From Arenibacter sp. F20364 (GTDB lineage Bacteria > Bacteroidota > Bacteroidia > Flavobacteriales > Flavobacteriaceae): a DNA stretch of 64,000 nucleotides. The notes beneath the pieces were generated by a model. It did no database searches. It saw nothing but the letters and a program-made list of their open reading frames with translations, and was not told where the DNA came from. Position numbers and translations under genes: made by a program. Positions 26,332 through 35,154 of the stretch are shown one piece after another. The DNA lies in assembly GCF_023015905.1 (NCBI RefSeq), contig NZ_JALKBD010000014.1, positions 1-64,000 of the forward strand, written 5' to 3'. The stretch's first letter is position 1; each line of letters opens with the position of its first letter.

Positions 26332-27272
26332 TCCGGGTAAAGGAAGTAAAATTATTCACCTATTTAATATTTCTAATTTTTACTTTTTTTGGAGGATTAT
26401 CGGTAAAGGCCCAAGAAGTTGTTCCCGTTTGGCCCGCTGCAGTTCCAAATTCCATTGAGGATAAGGATTACAAAGAGCTGTTGACCTTTGATGATGCCCA
26501 AGAAATTAGGGGAGTCAGTAAGGTTACCAACCCTAGCTTGACTGCTTATTTGGCCGATGAAAATATATCCAGTGGTACTGCCGTAGTTATTTGCCCAGGA
26601 GGAGGTTATTCCCATTTGGCCATTAATAAGGAAGGGTACAAAGTAGCTAAATGGTTTAATAGTATTGGAGTATCGGCATTCGTTTTAAAGTACAGGCTGC
26701 CTAGTGACCTTATTATGATAGACAAGACTATCGGGCCCCTTCAAGATGCACAAGAGGCTTTACGAATGCTAAGGCGGAATGCGGACAAATGGGAATTGAA
26801 TCCCAACAAAATTGGCATAATGGGCTTTTCTGCCGGTGGCCATCTTGCTTCAACGCTTGCCACCCATTACGGGGAAGAGGTTTATGCATCCGATACCATA
26901 AGCGCCAGGCCAGATTTCGCTATTTTAATTTATCCGGTAATTTCAATGGAAGATGGTATTACGCACAATGGTTCCAGAAAAAATTTGTTGGGAGACAATG
27001 TCAGTGCTGATGTAATTGATAAATATTCCAATGAAAGACAAATAGATTCCAAAACACCTCCAACTTTTCTGATACATGCTGTGGATGATAAGGCTGTACC
27101 TGTAGAAAATAGTATTAATTACCTATTAGGGCTTAAGGAGAATACCGTGCCTACAGAAATGCATATATATGAAAATGGAGGCCATGGTTTTGGATTGGGT
27201 AGGGAAGGAACCAATACTTATTGGCCAGAGTCCCTTAAAAGGTGGTTGATAGCAAGTAATTTTGTGCAATAA
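26328..27272 (+). CDS. Secreted alpha/beta-hydrolase esterase (acetyl-esterase-like)
   Basis: 314 aa. A signal peptide ends near residue 29 (LSVKAQE). The alpha/beta-hydrolase motifs are VVICPGGGYSHLA (oxyanion HGG-like site), GFSAG with nucleophile S168, D253/D254 in HAVDDKAVP and H286 in NGGHGFGLG. The layout is that of bifunctional or acetylxylan-type carbohydrate esterases (BD-FAE group). It is translationally coupled to the GH105 gene, so a likely substrate is O-acetyl groups on pectic oligosaccharides. The right edge of the window carries the C-terminus of a similar protein. Confidence 0.85.
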   Translation: MIRVKEVKLFTYLIFLIFTFFGGLSVKAQEVVPVWPAAVPNSIEDKDYKELLTFDDAQEIRGVSKVTNPSLTAYLADENISSGTAVVICPGGGYSHLAINKEGYKVAKWFNSIGVSAFVLKYRLPSDLIMIDKTIGPLQDAQEALRMLRRNADKWELNPNKIGIMGFSAGGHLASTLATHYGEEVYASDTISARPDFAILIYPVISMEDGITHNGSRKNLLGDNVSADVIDKYSNERQIDSKTPPTFLIHAVDDKAVPVENSINYLLGLKENTVPTEMHIYENGGHGFGLGREGTNTYWPESLKRWLIASNFVQ

Positions 27273-27310
27273 TAAAAGGTGTTAATAGTTTCGGGCTTTC
27301 TTGAAGGAAT

Positions 27311-28030
27311 TTAGAATTTTATATGTTGCCTTTCCATTTCATCTAAGGCCATTTGGGCAACCAAGGTTGCACCAGTTACTGATAGGTGTGTATTGTCCTC
27401 AATGCCATCTGGCCTATGCGCATTTTCTCCAGGGGCAAAATGTAGATGGAGTTTTTTAGAACCTTCAACACCATAGGATATTTCCATTTGTTCGGTCAGT
27501 AATTGTAAGTCTATAAAAGGCACTTTTAAATCCTTGGCAACCATTCTGGTTACCAAAGGATAGGCGGCATGGGTGTCTATCAATACACCGTTTTCATTAA
27601 AATTTCGTCTGCTAATGGAACTTAAAAGAATAGGGAAAGCCCCTTTATGCCTAGTTTCATTTACAAAGCGTTCGAGGTTATAACGGTATTGGGTATACGG
27701 GTTGGTATATCGGGTTGAATCTTGTTGCTTTTGGTCATTATGGCCAAATTGGATAAATACATAGTCTTTAGGTTTTATGGCATCCAATACTTTTTGCCAC
27801 CGCCCTTCTGAAATAAAGCTACGACTGCTCCTGCCATTTACGGCGTGGTTTTGTATATGGACAGCACCGTCCAATAAGTGGGGCAGCATCTGCCCCCAAC
27901 CGCGCTCTGGATTGTGTTCAGGGTCAGGTTTATCGGCCATGGTAGAATCCCCAATGAGGAATAAGGTAGGTTTTTCTTGGGAATATCCCAAAACACTAAA
28001 GGCGAAAAAACAAACTATAAGGTATTTCAT
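27311..28030 (-). CDS. Rhamnogalacturonan acetylesterase (CE12, SGNH hydrolase)
   Basis: 239 aa with signal peptide 1-17. SGNH blocks are intact: block I IGDSTMADK with S29, block II near NGRSS (65-69), block III FGHNDQ with N98, and block V DNTHLS with D212 and H215. This order and the ERGWGQMLP segment match CE12 rhamnogalacturonan acetylesterases (YesT/RhgT type), which remove acetyl esters from galacturonate in rhamnogalacturonan I. It is the second gene of a unit with the CE8 gene 55 bp upstream, and it converges with the alpha/beta esterase. Confidence 0.92.
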   Translation of the reverse strand: MKYLIVCFFAFSVLGYSQEKPTLFLIGDSTMADKPDPEHNPERGWGQMLPHLLDGAVHIQNHAVNGRSSRSFISEGRWQKVLDAIKPKDYVFIQFGHNDQKQQDSTRYTNPYTQYRYNLERFVNETRHKGAFPILLSSISRRNFNENGVLIDTHAAYPLVTRMVAKDLKVPFIDLQLLTEQMEISYGVEGSKKLHLHFAPGENAHRPDGIEDNTHLSVTGATLVAQMALDEMERQHIKF

Positions 28031-28085
28031 AAGCTAATCTTTAGTTTTTTTAAAGGTACAGTTCAACTTATATGGGGAGTTATTT

Positions 28086-29114
28086 TCAATCAATTTTGGA
28101 ATCTAGATACCAATGCGTTGGCAAAGAAGGGTTTTTTTCTGCCAGAATATTATTTAAGGTATACTTTTTTACCTGCAATTTAGTTAATTGGTGTGACCAA
28201 GCGACTCTTGTGGTAGGTTGATAACCCGGACCATCACAGTTATATTCCCCATAAAACGATTTTTTTTCCGCTTCTGTATTGGACCAATTGTCCCAGCCAA
28301 TGGGCAGTATATGATTGCCCATGTGACATTCGATAAAAACTGTTTTGGCGAAGGTTCTCCATGGTCGTCCCAAATAGACCTCTGTGGCCTGTTGATCAGC
28401 CGTAAGTATGCAATTTAGGAAGACATAACCGAAGCCTATGCCTTGGGGCGTGGAGGCCGCTGTGATAAAAGAGTTGGATTTACTATGTATCGTACATTTT
28501 TCAAAAACAACCGTGGCATTGCCAAAAATAAAATCGGTGGTTCCCTCTATAAAACAGTTTTTGAGATATTGTTTAAAACCTTCTCCAGAGGTATACAAGG
28601 TATCCTGATTTCCCAAAATGTTACAGTTTTCCAACAAAACCCTATCGGCACTTAGAGCTAGGGCAACAGCCTGGCCTATTGGTCCGGCCGTATTCTCTAT
28701 AGTTAGGTTGGCAGCGTAAAAATCGTTCCCTTCCACAAGAAGGGTAGGTGTATGAAAGGTACTGTTTCTACCCAGAGCTATTTTGTCAAAATAGTCGTCA
28801 TAAGTAATTATGGTGTTATTTTTATCCTCTCCGATAAGGGACAATTTTGGGTTCCAGGAGTATACATGTACTTTTTCCTTGTATATTCCCGCCTTTACCT
28901 TTATGATTACACGTGGGGAAGGGTATGCCTTGGACGCGTTAATAGCGGCTTGAATAGTTGTGTAATCTCCACTGCCATCTTTGGCTACCGTAACTTCATA
29001 AGGTTCAACATAGGCAATCCATTGTGGCCATAGGTCATGCGGGGAAGTAGATTGGGCCCCATTAAATGGCATCACTAGTAAAATTAGAAGGAAGGTTTTG
29101 TTGGAAAAGAGCAT
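28086..29114 (-). CDS. Pectin methylesterase (CE8)
   Basis: 342 aa with a short signal peptide (ends near NGAQS). The right-handed beta-helix starts at VTVAKDGSGDYTTIQAAI. Catalytic blocks are all visible: GQAVALALSADR, NQDTLYTSGEGF, EGTTDFIFGNA (catalytic Asp) and VYLGRPWRTFAKT (Arg binding galacturonate). It frees methanol and acidic galacturonate units so that GH28 and lyases can act. It is the first gene of the CE8-CE12 unit, with operator 3 at 82 bp before its start. There is no pro-domain, as usual for bacterial enzymes. Confidence 0.94.
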   Translation of the reverse strand: MLFSNKTFLLILLVMPFNGAQSTSPHDLWPQWIAYVEPYEVTVAKDGSGDYTTIQAAINASKAYPSPRVIIKVKAGIYKEKVHVYSWNPKLSLIGEDKNNTIITYDDYFDKIALGRNSTFHTPTLLVEGNDFYAANLTIENTAGPIGQAVALALSADRVLLENCNILGNQDTLYTSGEGFKQYLKNCFIEGTTDFIFGNATVVFEKCTIHSKSNSFITAASTPQGIGFGYVFLNCILTADQQATEVYLGRPWRTFAKTVFIECHMGNHILPIGWDNWSNTEAEKKSFYGEYNCDGPGYQPTTRVAWSHQLTKLQVKKYTLNNILAEKNPSLPTHWYLDSKID

Positions 29115-29510
29115 TACTGTGAGTTTTGTGCGGGTTCATACTTCATCTGCAGGAGTAGTGTAAGATACCTATTGGATTTCTTTTAAAACAATATTTGTAA
29201 TCGATTACACCAATATAGATAAAAAATTATATCTTACCAACCATATATGTCAATCAAGCTGTAGCCCTTTATTATATTACAGTAAACTACCTCTGGGCAA
29301 GCTTGTCTACCGACAAAGGCAGGCAGGTTTTAATCTCGATTATCGAGTATAGGTATTAAGAATTATGATTGAACAGTCCAGCATAGCAAGGTGTTGTATA
29401 ATTACGCTAATTTTGCAACTACTTTAACCTAGTGGGTTGGAGATATCGTCCAACAAGGCATCCAATTTTGCAAAGGATACCAAACCAGATTTTTGGAATT
29501 GATTTAGTTA
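29115..29510. other. Divergent control region between CE8 and lacI genes
   Basis: 396 bp without a gene. It contains the LacI-type operator at 29196-29209. A second small palindrome CTCGAT-t-ATCGAG lies at 29335-29347, next to GGCAGGCAGG, which recalls the repeat at 60728-60748. The lacI promoter must lie here, so the regulator may also control itself. Confidence 0.5.
29196..29209. promoter_or_regulatory. LacI-type operator 3 of the pectin regulon
   Basis: A perfect 14-bp palindrome TGTAATCGATTACA lies 82 bp before the CE8 gene and about 300 bp before the lacI gene. It is the best copy of the four. On the minus strand, a TTG and a TATCTTAC about 21 bp apart lie just downstream and could be the promoter. 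Confidence 0.72.
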
Positions 29511-30548
29511 ATGAAAAAGAAAACCACCATTTACGACATTGCGGCCAAACTTGGTCTTACGGCTGCGACTGTGTCCAGGGCCTTAAACGATAATCCGAAG
29601 ATCAGCAAAAATACCCGGCAGCTTGTTCTGGGCACGGCTATGGAAATGAATTATGAACAGAATAAAGTGGCCTTGGCCTTAAAAAGTGGGAAAAGTTATA
29701 ATGTAGGTGTCATTGTTCCTAGAATTGATAGTAATTTCTTTTCATCGGTTATACGTGGTATTGAAGAAGAACTGTATCCCAAGGGTTACCACGTCATAAT
29801 CTGTCAGACCAACAATCAGGAAAATATAGAAATTGAAAAAATAAACTCGCTCTTAAATGTACAGGTAGATGGAATTTTAATGTCTATTTCCAACGCCAAT
29901 TTGGAGGATAATATGGGCTTTAATAAGTTAATTAGAAGTAAAAGGACTCCTTTAATATTTTTTGATAGAAAAAAGGATTTAAAAGGGGTTAGCTCAGTGA
30001 CTATAGATGATTTTAAGGGTGGCTATGATGCCACCAAGCACCTAATAGATCAAGGGTGCAAGCGTATAGCCCACCTGTCCAACGACCGACAGTTTGAAAT
30101 TTTCAACAATAGGTTTTTAGGATATAAACAGGCCTTGCTTGATAATGGTATTGAATTCGACGAAAGTCTGGTTATAGAAACCATGAGTAAGGTGGTGGAG
30201 GGCAGAAAATCCGCTAGGGCATTGCTGGATATGGACAGACCACCCGATGCTATTTTTTCTTCCAGTGATTTTGCGGCTTTAGGAGCTTTACAGGAAATAA
30301 AGGAGAGTGGACTTGAAATTCCGGAGGACATTTGTATTGTTGGATTTTCCAACGAACCATTTACCAAATTTATGGAATTGACCACTATATCTTCAGTAGA
30401 CCAGTTTCCTATGGAAATGGGGAAAGTGGCGGCCCAAGTTTTTTTGGAAGAGGTAAGCAATACCCAGGACACCAAAATATCCAAAAATATAGTGCTTACC
30501 CCTGAATTGATTGTAAGAAAATCGTCCTTAAAACATAAAGAAGGTTGA
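29511..30548 (+). CDS. LacI-family regulator of the pectin locus
   Basis: 345 aa. The N-terminal LacI helix-turn-helix is TIYDIAAKLGLTAATVSRAL (6-25), followed by the hinge helix near VALALKSGKS and a periplasmic-binding-protein-like effector domain (VGVIVPRIDSNFFSSVIRGI through VVEGRKSARALLDM and DAIFSSSDFAALGAL). It sits in the middle of the pectin genes, and four LacI-type palindromes lie before surrounding units. It most likely represses them until a uronate or pectic oligosaccharide binds. The effector is not deducible from sequence. No signal for autoregulation beyond the shared intergenic operator. Confidence 0.9.
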   Translation: MKKKTTIYDIAAKLGLTAATVSRALNDNPKISKNTRQLVLGTAMEMNYEQNKVALALKSGKSYNVGVIVPRIDSNFFSSVIRGIEEELYPKGYHVIICQTNNQENIEIEKINSLLNVQVDGILMSISNANLEDNMGFNKLIRSKRTPLIFFDRKKDLKGVSSVTIDDFKGGYDATKHLIDQGCKRIAHLSNDRQFEIFNNRFLGYKQALLDNGIEFDESLVIETMSKVVEGRKSARALLDMDRPPDAIFSSSDFAALGALQEIKESGLEIPEDICIVGFSNEPFTKFMELTTISSVDQFPMEMGKVAAQVFLEEVSNTQDTKISKNIVLTPELIVRKSSLKHKEG

Positions 30549-30573
30549 AGTAATTATCTATTACTTCAACCTT
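30541..30573. terminator. Perfect 13-bp hairpin between convergent genes
   Basis: AAGGTTGAAGTAA (30541-30553) pairs fully with TTACTTCAACCTT (30561-30573). It overlaps the lacI stop codon and lies 27 bp beyond the uxaA stop. There is no strong T-run, so it may act more as an mRNA 3' end or transcription barrier than as a classic terminator. Confidence 0.5.
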
Positions 30574-30599
30574 CCAAAATATAATTATTAAGCCTATGG

Positions 30600-32210
30600 C
30601 TACAAGGATACTCCTCTACGCCATGGAATAAAATCGTTTTGATTCAACAATTTGGCCTTGGTCTGAATCTTACCACTGGCTACCTCGATTATAAAATCCA
30701 GCATTTCTTCCGCCATTTCCTCTATGGTTTTTTCACCGCGTATTACCGCTCCGGTTTCAATATCGATTATATCTGGCATTCTTTCCATGAGTTCCGTATT
30801 TGAAGAGACCTTAATAATTGGGGCAATAGGATTTCCTGTTGGTGTCCCCAATCCCGTGGTAAACAGGACCACATTGGCCCCCGAGCCTACCATGGCCGTG
30901 GTACTTTCCACGTCGTTTCCAGGTGTGCACAATAAGTTAAGGCCGGGTTTGGTTATGTATTCCCCATAATCCAAAACATCCTGTACTGGGGAGGTTCCCC
31001 CTTTTTTGGCGGCTCCTGCCGATTTCATTGCATCTGTAATAAGGCCGTCCTTAATATTTCCTGGTGATGGGTTCATGTCGAAACCTGAACCTGCATCTAC
31101 TACCGATTTCTCATAGGCCTTCATTAGCTTTAAGAATTTCTGTCCCTTTTCATCTTCCACACATCGGTTTACCAATTCCTGTTCTACCCCGCATAATTCT
31201 GGAAACTCGGATAATATGGCCGTTCCGTTCAAAGCAGCCAACAAGTCAGAAACCGCCCCCAAAGTGGGGTTTGCTGAAATACCTGAAAAACCGTCAGATC
31301 CACCACATTCCAACCCAACCCGTAATTTGGACAAAGGGGCCGGTTTACGCTCGGCATTATTGGCTTTTTTAATGGCCTCAAAGGACTCTTTTACAATGGC
31401 CGATAACATTTCATCTACCGTACCCATTTGCTGTTGCTCAAAAATAAGAACAGGTTTGTTGAGGTTTGGATTGATGGTGTTCAAGGCTTCTTTAAAAACA
31501 CTTATCTGCAGGTTTTGGCAGCCCAAGCTCAATACTGTGGCTCCGGCCACATTGGGATTGTTAACATAGCCCGCCAATAGTTTGGCCAAGCTTTCGGAAT
31601 CCTGTCGTATACCGCCACAGCCCCCTGGGTGGGTTATAAATTTCACATCAATATTATCGAATACATTAGTGGAATTGCTTTCTACCGAGGCTTCTTCAGG
31701 GCTATTGTTCACCAAGGAGCGAAGCAACATCTGGTGGGGATTCACTTTTTGTTTCAAAAGCTCCTTTTCAAAAACTTCCTTGAGGATTTCTATATTCCTG
31801 TTTTCACAAAAGACCAAAGGAAAAAATAGCCATACGTTTTCCGTTCCTACCTGTCCGTCTTCCCTATGATAGCCAAGAAATGTTTTACTTTTCCATTTTT
31901 CGACATTGGGAGCGGTCCAACCAATGGTTTCCGTTTTTCCAAAAACCTTTTCGCTTTGGTGTTTTACATTTTCGGTGGTGAGAACATCTCCCTTTTCAAT
32001 TCTACCATTGGCACTTCCAACAAGCACTCCGTACATAAAGATACTGTCCCCGGCTTCAAATTTGTGCAGGGCAATTTTGTGTTTGGATTTGACATCCGAT
32101 ATCACTGTAATTTCCTCGCCTTCAAAGGAAATTACCTCTCCTGCCTTTAAATTGACCAAGGCAACTGCAACGTTATCCGATGAATTTACTTTTATAATTT
32201 TACTTTTCAT
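30600..32210 (-). CDS. uxaA: Altronate dehydratase
   Basis: 536 aa. An N-terminal SAF domain (about 10-85) is followed by the D-galactarate dehydratase/altronate hydrolase core. Visible blocks: LGYHREDGQVGTENVWLFFP, ITHPGGCGGIRQDSESLA, VLSLGCQNLQ, GLECGGSDGFSGISANPTLG and a late LCTPGNDVESTTAMVGSGAN. It dehydrates D-altronate to 2-keto-3-deoxygluconate in the isomerase route of galacturonate breakdown, in the cytoplasm, with a metal cofactor held by the conserved Cys/His. It is the second gene behind uxaB (34-bp gap) under operator 4. Confidence 0.94.
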   Translation of the reverse strand: MKSKIIKVNSSDNVAVALVNLKAGEVISFEGEEITVISDVKSKHKIALHKFEAGDSIFMYGVLVGSANGRIEKGDVLTTENVKHQSEKVFGKTETIGWTAPNVEKWKSKTFLGYHREDGQVGTENVWLFFPLVFCENRNIEILKEVFEKELLKQKVNPHQMLLRSLVNNSPEEASVESNSTNVFDNIDVKFITHPGGCGGIRQDSESLAKLLAGYVNNPNVAGATVLSLGCQNLQISVFKEALNTINPNLNKPVLIFEQQQMGTVDEMLSAIVKESFEAIKKANNAERKPAPLSKLRVGLECGGSDGFSGISANPTLGAVSDLLAALNGTAILSEFPELCGVEQELVNRCVEDEKGQKFLKLMKAYEKSVVDAGSGFDMNPSPGNIKDGLITDAMKSAGAAKKGGTSPVQDVLDYGEYITKPGLNLLCTPGNDVESTTAMVGSGANVVLFTTGLGTPTGNPIAPIIKVSSNTELMERMPDIIDIETGAVIRGEKTIEEMAEEMLDFIIEVASGKIQTKAKLLNQNDFIPWRRGVSL

Positions 32211-32244
32211 TTTAATGACTTCTAATTAGTTTTGTTTTAATGGC

Positions 32245-33690
32245 CTAATACCTTTTGCTGTAATTGGCAAATCCAACTTCAATACCATTTGTGTCAATTT
32301 CTTCCAAAGCAAGGGCCACCGCCTCTGTAAGATTAACGACTTGAGTTAAATCTTCTCCCCAATACTCTACATTGCTCAAGGCCTTTTTGGCTATTTCCAA
32401 ATAATTATTGGATTCCCAGATTTTGGCAAAAGCATTCACTATGTCATCACTGTCATTTACAGGTAGATTCTCTCCTTTCCAGCTGCCTTTATAAAAACGA
32501 ATAAGGGCTGCAAAGGAAAAGGTGAGATTGGTGGGTATTTTTTTATGGGTGTCTGCATACTGCAATAAACTGGGTAAGACCCTCACCTTAAATTTGGAAA
32601 CAGAATTTAGGGCGATACTGGATAGGTTGTGAATAATAAACGGATTCCTAAAACGGTCCAAAACCTCTTCTGCAAAGCTGTCCAGCTCTTCCTTGGCCAT
32701 TGGGAGCGTATGGTTAATTTCATTAAAAATGGCGTTATTAACAAATGTACCCGTAAAATCGTTGTCTACCGTTTGCTTTACTGTAGTATTTCCATATAAG
32801 AGGGAGAAGGGCACCATAGCGGTATGCGCACCGTTTAAGATACGAACCTTTCTTGTTCTATAGGGCTGCATGTCCGCAACAATCTTTACATCCAGATCGG
32901 TTTTATGAAAGGGCAACTTTTCTTTAAGTTTTTCATCACCTTCAATCACCCAAAGAAAAAATGTTTCTGCTGCTACAATTAGATTGTCCTTGTAGTCCAA
33001 TTGGGAATTGTAAGTCTCAATTTCATCCTTTGGATATCCTGGTACTATTCGGTCTACTAAAGTATTGTGGAATGTGGAATGCGTATTAAGCCAAGTTTTA
33101 AAGTCTTCTCCCAGTTTCCAGTCATCGGCATATTTCAATATTATTTCCTTGAGATTGTCCGAATTATGATTGATCAACTCACAAGGAATTATAGTTAAAC
33201 CTTTATTGGCATCCCCTTTAAAATGTTTAAAGCGCTCGTGTAACAGCAGGGTGAGTTTGGCGGGGAATGAACTCGGTGGCTGCATATCCATTGTATCCGT
33301 ATTTACATACGCTATACCCGCTTCCGTAGTATTGGAAATAATAAACTGAAGCTCCTCTTCTTTGGCTAGGCTCAGGTAGTCTTGAAAATTGCTGTAAGGG
33401 TCCACTCCTTTTACAATATTGGTGATAAGCTCTTTATGTTGAATCTCCTTGCCCTTCTGAATTCCTTTTAAAAATAGAGTATAAAGTCCATCTTGATCGT
33501 TCAGCATTTTTACCATTCCCCGGTCTATGGGTTGCACCACCGCTATGCCCGCATCAAAATTGGCTTCTTGATTTAATTTTTGGAAGGCGTAATCTACAAA
33601 GGCCCTTAAAAAGTTTCCTTCACCAAATTGTATGATTTTAATTGGCGGGGTCGATTCTAAATTGGTGTTTTTTCTGTTCAATGTTTTCAT
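32245..33690 (-). CDS. uxaB: Tagaturonate reductase
   Basis: 481 aa from the ATG at 33690 (MKTLNRKNTNLES). An upstream ATG at 33804 is in frame, but that reading would translate straight through the LacI operator, and 481 aa matches the known ~483 aa of UxaB. The mannitol-dehydrogenase-type Rossmann start is IKIIQFGEGNFLRAFVDYAF; later blocks are FIISNTTEAGIAY, ERFKHFKGD, CELINHNSDNLKEIILKYA and VRILNGAHTAMVPF. It reduces D-tagaturonate to D-altronate with NADH. Galacturonate isomerase (UxaC), which should precede it in the route, is not in the window. Confidence 0.93.
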   Translation of the reverse strand: MKTLNRKNTNLESTPPIKIIQFGEGNFLRAFVDYAFQKLNQEANFDAGIAVVQPIDRGMVKMLNDQDGLYTLFLKGIQKGKEIQHKELITNIVKGVDPYSNFQDYLSLAKEEELQFIISNTTEAGIAYVNTDTMDMQPPSSFPAKLTLLLHERFKHFKGDANKGLTIIPCELINHNSDNLKEIILKYADDWKLGEDFKTWLNTHSTFHNTLVDRIVPGYPKDEIETYNSQLDYKDNLIVAAETFFLWVIEGDEKLKEKLPFHKTDLDVKIVADMQPYRTRKVRILNGAHTAMVPFSLLYGNTTVKQTVDNDFTGTFVNNAIFNEINHTLPMAKEELDSFAEEVLDRFRNPFIIHNLSSIALNSVSKFKVRVLPSLLQYADTHKKIPTNLTFSFAALIRFYKGSWKGENLPVNDSDDIVNAFAKIWESNNYLEIAKKALSNVEYWGEDLTQVVNLTEAVALALEEIDTNGIEVGFANYSKRY

Positions 33691-33787
33691 GGTCTTTCTT
33701 TTGATAATTTTTGTGGCCTTCTGTTTTTTTGTTGGTTTTCCGTGTATGTGATTCCCAAAGCCATAATGCTCAGTACAATCAACACTT

Positions 33788-33801
33788 TGTAATCGATTGC
33801 A
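33788..33801. promoter_or_regulatory. LacI-type operator 4 of the pectin regulon
   Basis: TGTAATCGATTGCA differs from the perfect palindrome by one base. It lies 98 bp before the chosen uxaB start. Its presence here argues against the upstream in-frame ATG as the real start. Confidence 0.68.
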
Positions 33802-34021
33802 CAAAAGTAGTATAAATTATGATAATTCCAATTTTTTGAAATTGGATCTGAGTTGTTTATTTTTCAAGATGCATAAGCCTACAAGTAGGTTAGCGCATAA
33901 TTTTATTGCCTATCCACTATTTAACCTATATACGGCACCAGCTTGTTGTAGCCTGCTAGTCAAGGTTACTGACCCTGATTTTAGCTGTTTAAGTAAAAAC
34001 AGGGGTTGAAATTTCTGATTT

Positions 34022-35065
34022 TCATAGATCAATGACCTTCTTTTCCCTATTGCTTTTTAGTGCGGCTTCTATGACTCTAATGACATCCATGCCTTCCGTT
34101 CCTGTGACCGGGACTAACCCATTATGTCGCAAGGCTTGGTAAATACCTTCATAGTATTCCATATAATCCCCATTTAGGGTAGGGACCTGTTCCCTTATGA
34201 TCTTACCATCTTTTTCGGTATGCAATAGTCCTTTCTCTTTATCCGGTTCTGCGCCCCAATCCTTGGATCCCGGTATATTTCCGGCCTGAAGTTCAGCTTC
34301 CTGAATATCGGCTTTGGATTTAATGAAGGTGCCCTTGGTTCCGTTCATAATATTTCCTGGCAAAGCCTCTCGGACATAATAGCTGGATTTTAAAATGACC
34401 CTATGGGTGCTATAGAATAATTTTATATCAAAGTAGTCCCCTACTTTGGAATTGGGGCGATAGGTATCCAGATCGGCAAAGACTGCATTTGGCATACCGA
34501 ACAGCACCAATGCCTGATCTATCAAATGTGAACCCAAGTCATATATACTTCCAACGGCGGCTGTGGGTATTTCCTTATGAAGCTTGTAACTCAGCCCTGG
34601 GTCATAACGATCATAATGAATCTCTGCTTCAACAATGTTTCCAAGCCATCCCTCATCCAAAATCTTTTTGACCGTTTTAAAATCACTGTCATATCTTCTG
34701 TTATGGTAAACGGAAAGTGCTACATTTTTTTCCTTCGCTAACTGGATCAGTTCTTCCGCCTGTTCAACAGTTGCAGTGAACGGCTTTTCTACAACTACAT
34801 TTTTTCCGGAATTGATGGCCTGTTTGGCAAAATCATAATGTGTAACACTTGGGGTATTTACAACTACCAGTTCAATATTTTGGTCTGCCAACATTTCTTC
34901 CAAAGTGCGGAAGGTTTTTATGTTTGGATATTTTGCCTGGGCGTTGTTTTTGGTCCTTTCCCAAACTCCGTATAAATTGAAGGCCGGATGTACCTCAATG
35001 AAGGGAGCGTGAAAAACGTATCCGCTCATTCCGAAAGAGCATAAAGCTGTGTTTATAGGTTTCAT
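34022..35065 (-). CDS. YdgJ-like Gfo/Idh/MocA oxidoreductase
   Basis: 347 aa. An N-terminal NAD(P)-binding fold with SFGMSGYVFHAPFI near 11-24 is followed by ELVVVNTPSVTHYDFA, VVVEKPFTATVEQAEEL with the conserved EKP, and a C-terminal sugar-binding domain (GSIYDLGSHLIDQALVLFG, SYYVREALPGNIMNGTKGTF). The layout matches E. coli YdgJ. Substrate unknown; members oxidise or reduce sugars and inositols. It is placed between uxaBA and the TRAP genes on the same strand, which suggests action on an imported uronate or side product. No LacI palindrome lies directly upstream. Confidence 0.85.
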   Translation of the reverse strand: MKPINTALCSFGMSGYVFHAPFIEVHPAFNLYGVWERTKNNAQAKYPNIKTFRTLEEMLADQNIELVVVNTPSVTHYDFAKQAINSGKNVVVEKPFTATVEQAEELIQLAKEKNVALSVYHNRRYDSDFKTVKKILDEGWLGNIVEAEIHYDRYDPGLSYKLHKEIPTAAVGSIYDLGSHLIDQALVLFGMPNAVFADLDTYRPNSKVGDYFDIKLFYSTHRVILKSSYYVREALPGNIMNGTKGTFIKSKADIQEAELQAGNIPGSKDWGAEPDKEKGLLHTEKDGKIIREQVPTLNGDYMEYYEGIYQALRHNGLVPVTGTEGMDVIRVIEAALKSNREKKVIDL

Positions 35066-35154
35066 TGGTTTAAAGGTTTTAATTATAATATATAAGTTTT
35101 CAATATTAATGCTCTATTCCCTAGCAATTTCAAAATGCTCCTGGTCATCTCAAT

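Noticed and set aside
33691-33804. N-terminal extension of UxaB from an upstream ATG
   Set aside because: It would translate the LacI operator and make the enzyme 38 residues longer than known UxaB proteins.
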